From Clostridia bacterium (GTDB lineage Bacteria; Bacillota; Clostridia; Christensenellales; Aristaeellaceae), in the NCBI GenBank assembly GCA_017412445.1, contig JAFPYA010000280.1, positions 1-5,167 on the forward strand: 5,167 nt of DNA, read 5' to 3'. This document shows positions 1 to 5,167 of this stretch, one piece after another. The notes beneath the pieces are model-generated. The model searched no databases and had not been told where the DNA came from. It was given only the letters and a program-made list of their open reading frames with translations. Made by a program: the position numbers and the translations under genes. The stretch's first letter is position 1. Every line of letters starts with the position of its first letter.

Positions 1-526
1 CCGCGTGCTCGGTGTAATACTTCTTGGGCACGCCGTACATGTAGGCCTTGGGCGGCATGGTCTGATGGAACGCGGTGTCGAACACGGCCACCTGAGGCGT
101 GCCGGGCATGACCTTCTCGCAGGCAAGTATGCCCTGCAGGTTGGCGGGATTGTGCAAGGGTCCCAGAGGATAGCAGGCGCGGATGGCGTTTTTGCAGGCG
201 TCGTCCACGATGCAGCTGGCGGTGAACTTGTCGCCGCCGTGGAGCACGCGGTGACCCACCGCGCCGATTTCCCTGACGTCGGCTATCACGCCGTGCTCTT
301 TGTCAACCAGCGCGTCCAGCACCATCTGTATGGCGGCGGTGTGGTCTTCAAACACGGTGTCCACGATGTACTTTTCGGCGCAGTTTTCGCCATAGCGGTG
401 AGTGAGCCTGCTGGCGTCCATGCCTATGCGCTCGGCCAGACCCTTGGCTATGACCTCGCGGTTGTCCATGTCGATGAGCTGATACTTGAGCGAGGACGAG
501 CCCGCGTTAATGACTAATATTTTCAT
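1..526 (-). CDS. ackA: Acetate kinase, N-terminal part (runs off left edge)
   Basis: Acetate kinase interconverts acetyl phosphate plus ADP and acetate plus ATP in the cytoplasm, the substrate-level phosphorylation step of acetate fermentation. Only the first 175 codons of the usual roughly 400 are present; the gene continues beyond base 1. The translation opens with MKILVINAGSSSLKYQL, the family's phosphate-binding opening with Asn7. It then shows GHRVLHGG (91-98, with the expected catalytic Arg93), PLGPLHNPANL (120-130) and AVFDTAFHQTMP (147-158, with the expected catalytic Asp150). Roles are assigned by recalled similarity to the Methanosarcina enzyme. The ATG at 524-526 is preceded by AAGGGG (535-540) at 8 bases. 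It lies 22 bases downstream of pta with no promoter or terminator between, so the two are almost certainly co-transcribed. Identification is secure. Confidence 0.97.
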   Translation of the reverse strand, partial: MKILVINAGSSSLKYQLIDMDNREVIAKGLAERIGMDASRLTHRYGENCAEKYIVDTVFEDHTAAIQMVLDALVDKEHGVIADVREIGAVGHRVLHGGDKFTASCIVDDACKNAIRACYPLGPLHNPANLQGILACEKVMPGTPQVAVFDTAFHQTMPPKAYMYGVPKKYYTEHA

Positions 527-548
527 TTATTTTGCCCCTTTATCATAA

Positions 549-1526
549 TTACTGCGCCTGTACTGCGGTGATGGCGACGGTCGCCACGATGTCGTCAGCG
601 GAGCAGCCGCGGCTCAAGTCGTTGCAGGGCTTGGCTATGCCCTGAAGGATGGGACCGTAGGCTTCGCTCTTGCCGAAGCGCTGAGCGAGCTTGTAGCCGA
701 TGTTGCCCGCCTGAAGGTCGGGGAACACGAGGGTGTTGGCGTAGCCCGCAACCTCGCTGCCGGGCGCCTTGAGCTGACCTACCGCGGGCACCATGGCCGC
801 ATCGAGCTGCAGTTCGCCGTCGATCTTAAGCTCGGGCGCGAGCTCCCTGGCGATGCGGGTGGCTTCCTGTACCTTAGTCACGTTGTCGTGCTTGGCGCTG
901 CCCTTGGTGGAGAAGGAAAGCATAGCCACCTTGGGGTCGAGGCCGGCAAGCGTCCTGGCGCTGTCCGCAGCGGCGATGGCGATGTTGGCCAATTCCTCGG
1001 CGTTGGGATCAATGCACACGGCGCAGTCGGAGAAGATCATCACGCCGTACACGGGGCTTTCGATCATGAAGCAGCTGGACACAGTCTTGATGCCGGGCTT
1101 GCTCTTGATTATCTGAAGCGCGGGGCGCAGCATGTCGGCGGTGGAGTGGATGGCGCCGGAAACGAGGCCGTCAGCGTCGCCGCTCTTGACCATGAGTATG
1201 CCGTAATACATGGGATCGAGCGCCTTCTTGGCGGCGTCCTCCTCGGTCATGCCCTTGGCCTTGCGCAGCTCATACAGCAGTGCCGCGTATTCCTTGGTCT
1301 TGGGGCTGTCGGCGGGGTTTATGATTTCGATGCCGGTAAGATCTGTGCCGGTCTTGGCCGCCTCGGCCTTTACCTTCTCGGGGTCGCCCAGCATGGTGAT
1401 GGCGGCGATGCCCTCCTTAACCACCTTTGCGGCGGCCTGAATGTTTCTGGTCTCCTCGCCCTCGGGGAGCACTATGTGCTTGACGTTGCTCTTTGCCTTG
1501 GCGAAAATGGTATCGATAATAGCCAT
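549..1526 (-). CDS. pta: Phosphate acetyltransferase (short form)
   Basis: Pta transfers the acetyl group between acetyl-CoA and phosphate, giving acetyl phosphate for AckA. The 325-residue protein is a single PTA/PTB domain of standard length for the short Bacillota type, without the long N-terminal extension of the enterobacterial enzyme. Visible family blocks are HIVLPEGEETRN (17-28), DGLVSGAIHSTADMLRPAL (119-137, containing Arg134), PGSEVAGYANTLVFPDLQAGN (about 255-275) and CNDLSRGCSADDI (301-313). By recalled alignment to the Methanosarcina enzyme, Ser305, Arg306 and Asp312 match the CoA and catalytic residues. The start is the ATG at 1524-1526, with GGAGGT at 1534-1539, 7 bases upstream. 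The open frame extends to 1583, but that extension would include the promoter -10 box at 1575-1580, so the longer start is rejected. The stop is TAA at 549-551. Confidence 0.97.
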   Translation of the reverse strand: MAIIDTIFAKAKSNVKHIVLPEGEETRNIQAAAKVVKEGIAAITMLGDPEKVKAEAAKTGTDLTGIEIINPADSPKTKEYAALLYELRKAKGMTEEDAAKKALDPMYYGILMVKSGDADGLVSGAIHSTADMLRPALQIIKSKPGIKTVSSCFMIESPVYGVMIFSDCAVCIDPNAEELANIAIAAADSARTLAGLDPKVAMLSFSTKGSAKHDNVTKVQEATRIARELAPELKIDGELQLDAAMVPAVGQLKAPGSEVAGYANTLVFPDLQAGNIGYKLAQRFGKSEAYGPILQGIAKPCNDLSRGCSADDIVATVAITAVQAQ

Positions 1527-1574
1527 AACGTTTACCTCCATGTGCCGCGAATAAACGCGCAAACTTTCAAGTAT

Positions 1575-1603
1575 ATTATACAACCGAAATCGCGATTTGG
1601 CAA
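1575..1603 (-). promoter_or_regulatory. Sigma-A-type promoter of pta-ackA
   Basis: Read on the minus strand, a -35 box TTGCCA (1598-1603) lies exactly 17 bases from a perfect -10 box TATAAT (1575-1580). Transcription would begin near 1568, giving a leader of about 42 bases before the pta ATG. The spacer is almost filled by the perfect 12-base palindrome AAATCGCGATTT (1587-1598), which touches the -35 box and could be an operator. The leader also holds a small CGCG-TTTATT-CGCG hairpin (1546-1559). The promoter indicates that pta-ackA can be expressed independently of the upstream CARF gene. Confidence 0.85.
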
Positions 1604-1614
1604 ACCTCTAATGG

Positions 1615-1645
1615 GCATTTTTGTATTTTTCAGCGTTAAAAATGC
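1615..1645. repeat. AT-rich inverted repeat upstream of pta promoter
   Basis: Perfect 8-base arms GCATTTTT (1615-1622) and AAAAATGC (1638-1645) flank a 15-base centre that itself contains ATTTTT pairing with part of the right arm. It lies between the stop of the CARF gene and the pta -35 box, at roughly -47 to -77 from the predicted start site. It could be an upstream binding site, an A/T-rich UP-like element, or a weak terminator for the CARF gene. The lack of a GC-rich stem makes a classical intrinsic terminator unlikely. Confidence 0.4.
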
Positions 1646-1689
1646 GTGAGTATAGAATATGCACAGAAGAGAAACAGGCTTAAAGCGGG

Positions 1690-2865
1690 TCAAACCGGCC
1701 TCTGCGCGAGGGCTGTCAGCCTGTGTTCAAGCCTGCCGTTTTTGAGGTCATCCAGGTCTATCACGCTTATGCCCAGCTCCTGCGCCCTGTGACGGGTGAT
1801 GGCCTGACATTTTGAAGAGCTGACTATGGCGGCTTTTGCAATCTGGCCGCCAAACCTGTCCCTCAAAACCGCAAGCTCGTTCAATGCCTCCGTGCGTATC
1901 TGGCAGGTCTTGCAGCTGATGAACACGGGCATGATGCCCTTTGTGGCCATCACGTCCAGCTCGTTTGTGATGTTGCCCTGCTTGAGGTCGCCCTGCCAGT
2001 CCACCACCACCGAGGTGCAAACGTCGTCAAATGCGCCCGTGTCGAGGCACTTCTTGTACACCATCGTCTCAAGCACGCTGCCTACGTCGCGCAGCCAGAA
2101 GCGCACCTGCTCGTCCTTAAACGAGAACTCCACGCGCTCCCTGTCCTCGAGGTTGAGCCGCTCGATCATGCCCAGCTGCTCGAGCTCCCTGAGCGCCTCG
2201 GTATCCATGCGCACCATGCCGTGGTCGCACCTCAGGCTCACAGGCGCGTCCACATACAGCGAAACCGCGCCGCCGTTTGACGCGCTCGCCCTCTGCATCC
2301 AGTTTATAATGGACGTCCATACGCGCTTCCAGCGCATGTAAAAGTCAAAAAACGGCTCATACAGATTCATATATTTGCCAAGCACATTGTTGTCCACGCG
2401 CCCTTTTTTTACCGCGCCGCCCGCCATGACGAAGCCGTCCTCAACCTTCAGGCTGATCTCGCAGGGCAGCTCCTCGCCAAAGGGCGCGTCGTTTATAGAG
2501 AAAAACTTGTTGCTGCGCCGCGAATACGTAAACGAGGGTATGTGCGTCTCGCCGCTGAGTATCCCGCCCGCAAACAGCGCCTGATCCGTGCCGCCGGTTA
2601 TGTCCAGCACGGGAGAAGGGTATTTTGCGCAAATCTCCCTGAGCGCCCTGAGCACGTCCTTTGTGGAGAACATGTCGGCCTGGCAGAACCGGATTTCGCC
2701 CCTGTACTTTATAAACCTCAGATAGTCCTTTATCACCTTCTGGCTGCGGCCGTCCCGCGCCACGTCCTTAGGGCACACGTACACCACGCGGCTGGGTCTG
2801 AACACCTGCACGCTCAGTACGTTTTCAAGCGGTCTTTCATCGTAGAGCTCCACGAGCGTCTCCAT
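1690..2865 (-). CDS. CARF-domain plus DUF1887 protein, Card1/Can2-type nuclease family
   Basis: The 391-residue protein has the layout of the DUF1887 (Card1/Can2) family, whose known members sense cyclic tetra-adenylate with a CARF domain and cut nucleic acid with a PD-(D/E)xK domain. Residues 1-130 form a CARF-like Rossmann region: strand RVVYVCP (26-32) and the ligand-loop motif DITGGTD (88-94). Residues about 220-260 may be a winged-helix-like linker. The C-terminal nuclease-like region shows Glu266, NELDV (301-305, Asp304) and VFISCKT (314-320, Lys319). The position where I expect Glu (E-C-K) holds Ser317, so catalytic competence is uncertain. The chosen start is ATG at 2863-2865, preceded by GAGGTG (2875-2880); in-frame GTG codons at 2868 and 2877 would add 1 or 4 residues, and the latter overlaps the ribosome binding site. 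It follows the esterase gene by 46 bases and is probably in its operon. No CRISPR gene is in view. The family call is from motifs; the substrate and activator here are unknown. Confidence 0.85.
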   Translation of the reverse strand: METLVELYDERPLENVLSVQVFRPSRVVYVCPKDVARDGRSQKVIKDYLRFIKYRGEIRFCQADMFSTKDVLRALREICAKYPSPVLDITGGTDQALFAGGILSGETHIPSFTYSRRSNKFFSINDAPFGEELPCEISLKVEDGFVMAGGAVKKGRVDNNVLGKYMNLYEPFFDFYMRWKRVWTSIINWMQRASASNGGAVSLYVDAPVSLRCDHGMVRMDTEALRELEQLGMIERLNLEDRERVEFSFKDEQVRFWLRDVGSVLETMVYKKCLDTGAFDDVCTSVVVDWQGDLKQGNITNELDVMATKGIMPVFISCKTCQIRTEALNELAVLRDRFGGQIAKAAIVSSSKCQAITRHRAQELGISVIDLDDLKNGRLEHRLTALAQRPV

Positions 2866-2879
2866 CACACGCCTCACCT

Positions 2880-2895
2880 CAAAATTTCAATTTTG
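2880..2895. repeat. 16-base dyad next to the CARF gene ribosome binding site
   Basis: A perfect dyad, CAAAATT-TC-AATTTTG, lies in the 46-base gap between the esterase stop and the CARF gene start. Its left end (2880) is the first base of the GAGGTG ribosome binding site (2875-2880). The two-base centre is too tight for a good RNA hairpin, so a DNA-binding protein site is more natural, though occlusion of the ribosome binding site is possible. I see no convincing -10/-35 pair in this gap. Confidence 0.45.
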
Positions 2896-2911
2896 TTGTT
2901 TTATGTCAGCT

Positions 2912-4486
2912 TTACAGCTCCATCACCTGACGGATTTCGCCTGCGCGCGCTTTGCCCGCCTCGCCGTCGGTTCTGAAGGGCACGGCGGGCAGACCCGACG
3001 CGCTGTAGAGGTTGACCTCCTCAGGCAGGTTAGTCCAAAGATAGCGCACATAAGCCGGCGTGCCGCCGTCCCATTTGAGGGCCACGCTCACGCCGTCCGG
3101 ACAGAGTGACGCGCTCGCCGGTGCAAACGCCATGTCCTCCCCTGAAAGCTCAAAGCCGTGTATGTTCTCACCCTTCACGGTCAGACACCCGCCGAAGCAG
3201 TCGAATTTCACCTGCGCCCCGCCAGATGAAAGCGCAACGCTCTCCATCTGCGGGCTTTCGGCCTCAGAGGCGTCCATGAGGCCGTACACCCTGTGCATGG
3301 CCAAACGGTACAGGCGCTCGCCTATCGGCTCCTTGTCCTTCGGGTGGATGTCGTTGGGCTCGCCCGCGTCTATCGCGCAGATCATGTAAGCGTCCTTTAC
3401 GTCGCGTTCGACCTCGCGCTGCGCCTCTCGTATAAGGCACCAGTGCCTGTAGTCCGGCTCGGTCAGATACCTGTGGCCGGGCAACTGCACGTAAAGGAAG
3501 GGTGCGTCGTCCTGCCACATATCGCGCCACGAGCGAATCATGCGCTTAAAGAGCTTGTAATAGGTGTTTGGCTTGTGATCGTCGCTTTCGCCCTGATAGA
3601 ACAGCCAGCCTCTGAGCGTATAAGGACATACGCGCTCAAGCATGCTGTGGTACAGCGCCGACGGCCTGAACGGGTTCAGATAGTTCATAGGCCCCGGCCA
3701 GCGGTTGGGCCCCAGCGCCTTTTCGGCCTCACCCCAGTCTATGCCGGGCTTAATTTTGAGCAGCTCGGCGTACTTTGCGTTCCACTCATCCGCGTAACGC
3801 TCGTATTCGCGGTACTCTTTGGTCTGCTGCTCCCGGCTCTTGCCCTCTATCGCCTTTTCGTAATCCCTCAGATATGACGCCGTGTCACAGTCCTCGCCGA
3901 GAGCCTCCTCGTCCATCCAGCAGCTCGCGCTGGTGCCGCCCCAGTTGCAGCCGATCAAGCCCACGGTCATGCCCAGCGCGCGGCTGAGCTTTTCGGCGAA
4001 TATATAGCCCACGGCCGACCAGCATTTTGCGCTTTCGGGCGAAAATTTGCTCCAGCCGGTTTCGGCCTCGCGCTCAAAGAAGTCTTCGTCGCTCATAAGC
4101 TTTTTCTGCGTATAGTAAAAGCGCACGTCCGGGTGATCGTTTTTCAGATGGTGTTCGCCGCTCGTGCAGTTTTGCAGTTCAAACTCCATATTGCTCTGCC
4201 CGCCGCACAGCCACACCTCGCCCACGGCCACGTCGGTAAAGCACCTTTCCTCATTTGCGCATTTCACAAGCAGCGTCAAGCCCTTGCAGGCCTCAAGCTC
4301 GCCAAGCGTCACAAGCCAGCGTCCGTTTTTTCCAATCGTTTCGCCAGCCAGCTCCCTTCCGTCCGGCAGAAGCAGCCGAGCCTCGACCCTGTCACCGTCA
4401 CCGCACTCGCCGAACAGCCTGACCGGCTTGCCCCTTTGCAGCACGCACCCGTCGCTGAACACCGCCGCCACATTGAATCCGCTCAC
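2912..4486 (-). CDS. Sialate O-acetylesterase-family SGNH esterase, cytoplasmic
   Basis: This 524-residue protein belongs to the SASA/SGNH family that removes O-acetyl groups from sialic acids or other acetylated sugars, releasing acetate. Residues 1-90 are a beta-rich region beginning AAVFSDGCVLQRGKPV, a typical opening in this family. The catalytic domain shows GGQSNM (95-100, nucleophile Ser98), NWGGTSA (181-187), YQGESD (297-302) and NDIHPKDK (378-385, with the Asp379/His381 pair). A beta-rich tail follows from about 410. No signal peptide or membrane segment is seen, so it should act in the cytoplasm on imported sugars. The start is GTG at 4484-4486, with GGAGG 6 bases upstream. The frame continues to an ATG at 4573, but that extension crosses the predicted promoter (4519-4547). 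No sialic acid transport or nan gene is present, so the real substrate is open; acetylated xylan fragments are an alternative. Confidence 0.9.
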   Translation of the reverse strand: MSGFNVAAVFSDGCVLQRGKPVRLFGECGDGDRVEARLLLPDGRELAGETIGKNGRWLVTLGELEACKGLTLLVKCANEERCFTDVAVGEVWLCGGQSNMEFELQNCTSGEHHLKNDHPDVRFYYTQKKLMSDEDFFEREAETGWSKFSPESAKCWSAVGYIFAEKLSRALGMTVGLIGCNWGGTSASCWMDEEALGEDCDTASYLRDYEKAIEGKSREQQTKEYREYERYADEWNAKYAELLKIKPGIDWGEAEKALGPNRWPGPMNYLNPFRPSALYHSMLERVCPYTLRGWLFYQGESDDHKPNTYYKLFKRMIRSWRDMWQDDAPFLYVQLPGHRYLTEPDYRHWCLIREAQREVERDVKDAYMICAIDAGEPNDIHPKDKEPIGERLYRLAMHRVYGLMDASEAESPQMESVALSSGGAQVKFDCFGGCLTVKGENIHGFELSGEDMAFAPASASLCPDGVSVALKWDGGTPAYVRYLWTNLPEEVNLYSASGLPAVPFRTDGEAGKARAGEIRQVMEL

Positions 4487-4518
4487 GCCGCACCTCCGCG
4501 TACCATTAATTTGGGAAT

Positions 4519-4547
4519 ATTTTATCACACAAGCTGCATAAAGTAAA
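4519..4547 (-). promoter_or_regulatory. Predicted promoter of the esterase-CARF unit
   Basis: On the minus strand, TTTACT (4542-4547, four of six consensus bases) is separated by 17 bases from TAAAAT (4519-4524, five of six). The start site would be near 4512, leaving about 26 bases of leader before the GTG start, with GGAGG inside it. It is weaker than the other two promoters in the window. Its position explains why the longer upstream reading frame is not used. Confidence 0.6.
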
Positions 4548-4550
4548 CCT

Positions 4551-4596
4551 GAATTTCGGTTTTTGAACATCAAGGCCGAACGCTGTATTGAAATTC
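4551..4596. repeat. Inverted repeats between the divergent promoters
   Basis: GAATTTC (4551-4557) and GAAATTC (4590-4596) are perfect inverse copies. Nested within them are TTCGG (4555-4559) with CCGAA (4576-4580), and TTGA-ACA-TCAA (4563-4573). All lie between the -35 boxes of the esterase gene (left) and the small-protein gene (right), where a shared regulator would bind. The arms are short and the region is AT-rich, so chance is a real alternative. Confidence 0.3.
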
Positions 4597-4617
4597 ATAA
4601 TATTTTTACCTTGGCTC

Positions 4618-4646
4618 TTGAAAAATATAACCTTTGCGATTATAAT
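4618..4646 (+). promoter_or_regulatory. Strong promoter of the small-protein gene
   Basis: TTGAAA (4618-4623, five of six consensus bases) and a perfect TATAAT (4641-4646) are separated by exactly 17 bases. The start site would be near 4653, giving a leader of about 44 bases before the ATG at 4697. It excludes the longer frame from 4649, whose first codon would sit at or before the transcription start. It is back to back with the esterase promoter, with about 70 bases between the two -35 boxes. Confidence 0.85.
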
Positions 4647-4696
4647 AAATGTATACTCCCTTGGCAGGAGAATTTTTCCTTGAAAGGATGACATTT

Positions 4697-4942
4697 ATGG
4701 ATATTCAGAAGACTATTACCGATCTCGTAAGCAAAATCAGCGGCGACAGCAGCCTGCTGAACAAGTTCAAGAGCAACCCCCTGGACACCGTTAAGTCCCT
4801 GCTGGGCAACATCGACCTCGACAGCGGCGCCCTCAAGTCCATCGTAGACGGCATCAAGGCCAAGCTCAACCTCGAAGACACCGCCAAGCAGGCCACCGGC
4901 TTCATCGCCAAGATTAAGGCCTTCTTCAGCAAGAAAAAGTAA
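4697..4942 (+). CDS. Small lysine-rich helical protein, unknown function
   Basis: An 81-residue protein I cannot assign with confidence. The start is ATG at 4697-4699, with AAAGGA (4683-4688) 8 bases upstream; the in-frame ATGs at 4649 and 4688 lie before or within the leader and ribosome binding site. It has 14 lysines but no Arg, His, Cys, Trp or Tyr. Three likely amphipathic segments (about 3-14, 18-36 and 44-58) resemble in spacing the 'LLxKFKxxPxxxxxxLLG' pattern of small clostridial proteins and, loosely, Nif11-type leader peptides. There is no double-glycine site or core-peptide-like tail. The end, TGFIAKIKAFFSKKK, is a cationic amphipathic helix that might contact membrane or nucleic acid. 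There is no signal peptide. Codons are strongly biased to C- or G-ending forms (AAG, AAC, ATC, GAC, CTG). With the strong promoter and terminator this suggests an abundant monocistronic product. Confidence 0.85.
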   Translation: MDIQKTITDLVSKISGDSSLLNKFKSNPLDTVKSLLGNIDLDSGALKSIVDGIKAKLNLEDTAKQATGFIAKIKAFFSKKK

Positions 4943-4965
4943 TAAATCTCGAACTGCATAAACTT

Positions 4966-5013
4966 GCGCCCCGCGCATTCGATTTCCGAAAGCGCGGGGT
5001 GCAGTCTGTTTTT
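4966..5013 (+). terminator. Intrinsic terminator after the small-protein gene
   Basis: An 11-base-pair GC-rich stem pairs GCGCCCCGCGC (4966-4976) with GCGCGGGGTGC (4992-5002), with one G-U pair. It is capped by an inner TTCG/CGAA stem (4978-4981 with 4987-4990). A five-T run follows at 5009-5013. It begins 23 bases after the TAA stop. The opposite strand has no good T run after the stem, so it looks one-directional. Confidence 0.85.
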
Positions 5014-5110
5014 AGCACATGTGCGGGCGGTCATTTGGGGCTCGCAAGGCGTTTTTTAGCGTAAATTCAAGGTGTTGCCTCGACTTGGCAGGTTTAAGCA
5101 GCCTTGTCTG
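5014..5110. other. Intergenic region, no gene seen
   Basis: This stretch lies beyond the strong terminator and has no supported coding region. It holds the perfect 10-base palindrome GCACATGTGC (5015-5024). It also holds a weak plus-strand hairpin, GCGGGC (5023-5028) with GCTCGC (5040-5045), followed after six bases by a six-T run (5052-5057) that could act as a back-up terminator. A TGCC/GGCA mini-hairpin (5076-5090) and distant CAAGGC/GCCTTG arms (5045-5050 and 5101-5106) are also visible. Confidence 0.4.
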
Positions 5111-5167
5111 TCACAGTATAATCCCAAGCTCAAGCATGAGCTTGTCGTCTATGCAGACGGTAAGGGC
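5111..5167 (-). CDS. Possible C-terminal tail of an unidentified protein (runs off right edge)
   Basis: Reading the minus strand from the right edge gives 18 open codons ending in TGA at 5111-5113, with the peptide ALTVCIDDKLMLELGIIL. Codon choice is compatible with the neighbouring genes, and the gene would be convergent with the small-protein gene. The piece is too short for family assignment, and no terminator for it is clear. Against a coding reading, the same bases contain two adjacent perfect hairpins and a plus-strand TATAAT (5117-5122). The region could instead be non-coding or the front of a plus-strand unit. Confidence 0.4.
   Translation of the reverse strand, partial: ALTVCIDDKLMLELGIIL
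5125..5159. repeat. Two adjacent perfect tetraloop hairpins
   Basis: CAAGCTCA (5125-5132) and TGAGCTTG (5137-5144) form a perfect 8-base-pair stem with a 4-base loop. Directly after it, CGTCT (5146-5150) and AGACG (5155-5159) form a perfect 5-base-pair stem, again with a 4-base loop. They overlap the putative partial coding region. Confidence 0.5.

Noticed and set aside
5..517. Long plus-strand open frame (170 codons)
   Set aside because: It lies wholly antisense to ackA, whose minus-strand frame carries unmistakable acetate kinase motifs. The plus-strand translation is His/Val/Gly-rich with no recognisable motif.
888..1649. Plus-strand open frame of 253 codons
   Set aside because: It is antisense to pta and its promoter. 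It is a by-product of GC-rich third positions, with low-complexity composition and no ribosome binding site that I can support.
1748..2020. Minus-strand open frame in another phase within the CARF gene
   Set aside because: It is a shadow frame of the nuclease domain coding sequence, with no start signal and no motif.
2542..2976. Plus-strand open frame spanning the CARF gene start and esterase end
   Set aside because: It runs antisense through two real genes and their gap, and its translation has no family features.
3293..3877. Plus-strand open frame of 194 codons
   Set aside because: It is antisense to the catalytic part of the esterase, whose GQSNM and DIHP motifs fix the true frame.
4553..4561. 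Nine-base match ATTTCGGTT shared (inverted) with the pta promoter spacer at 1582-1590
   Set aside because: A nine-base match between two regulatory regions of about 200 bases each is expected by chance in a sizeable fraction of cases, and no longer site is shared.
4506..4694. Minus-strand open frame in the divergent intergenic region
   Set aside because: It covers both predicted promoters, has no ribosome binding site, and its composition is that of AT-rich spacer DNA.
1..5167. CRISPR array near the CARF protein
   Set aside because: I looked for regularly spaced direct repeats on both strands and saw none. The non-coding gaps are all about 210 bases or shorter and hold only inverted repeats.

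Overview
The window looks like chromosomal DNA from an anaerobic, probably gut-associated Bacillota (Clostridia-type) bacterium. This is inferred from a short-form (325-residue) Pta with AckA downstream, strong GGAGG-type ribosome binding sites, sigma-A-like promoters, GC-rich third positions, and an intracellular sialate O-acetylesterase-type enzyme. No rRNA, tRNA, insertion sequence or CRISPR array is visible, and the species cannot be named from this sequence.

Nearly everything is on the minus strand, so transcription runs right to left. From about 4512 down to 1690 a probable two-gene unit encodes a 524-residue SGNH/sialate O-acetylesterase-family enzyme (2912-4486). It is followed 46 bases later by a 391-residue CARF plus DUF1887 protein of the Card1/Can2 nuclease family (1690-2865). 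A new promoter of near-consensus quality (TTGCCA-N17-TATAAT) at 1575-1603 then drives pta (549-1526), followed 22 bases later by ackA, whose first 175 codons are in the window (1-526). Pta and AckA interconvert acetyl-CoA and acetate with ATP formation.

On the right, a plus-strand gene is divergent from the esterase. It has its own strong promoter (4618-4646), encodes an arginine-free 81-residue lysine-rich protein (4697-4942) that I do not recognise, and ends in a strong intrinsic terminator (4966-5013). It is a self-contained single-gene unit and its codon choice suggests high expression. The last 57 bases may be the tail of a convergent minus-strand gene, but they also hold two adjacent perfect hairpins, so that call is tentative.

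The most notable item is the CARF-DUF1887 protein. Its relatives are cyclic-oligoadenylate-triggered nucleases of type III CRISPR systems, but here it sits between metabolic genes with no CRISPR component in view, and its nuclease motif reads D...SCK where a D...ECK form is expected. The esterase releases acetate and the neighbouring pta-ackA genes process acetate. That link is suggestive but unproven.
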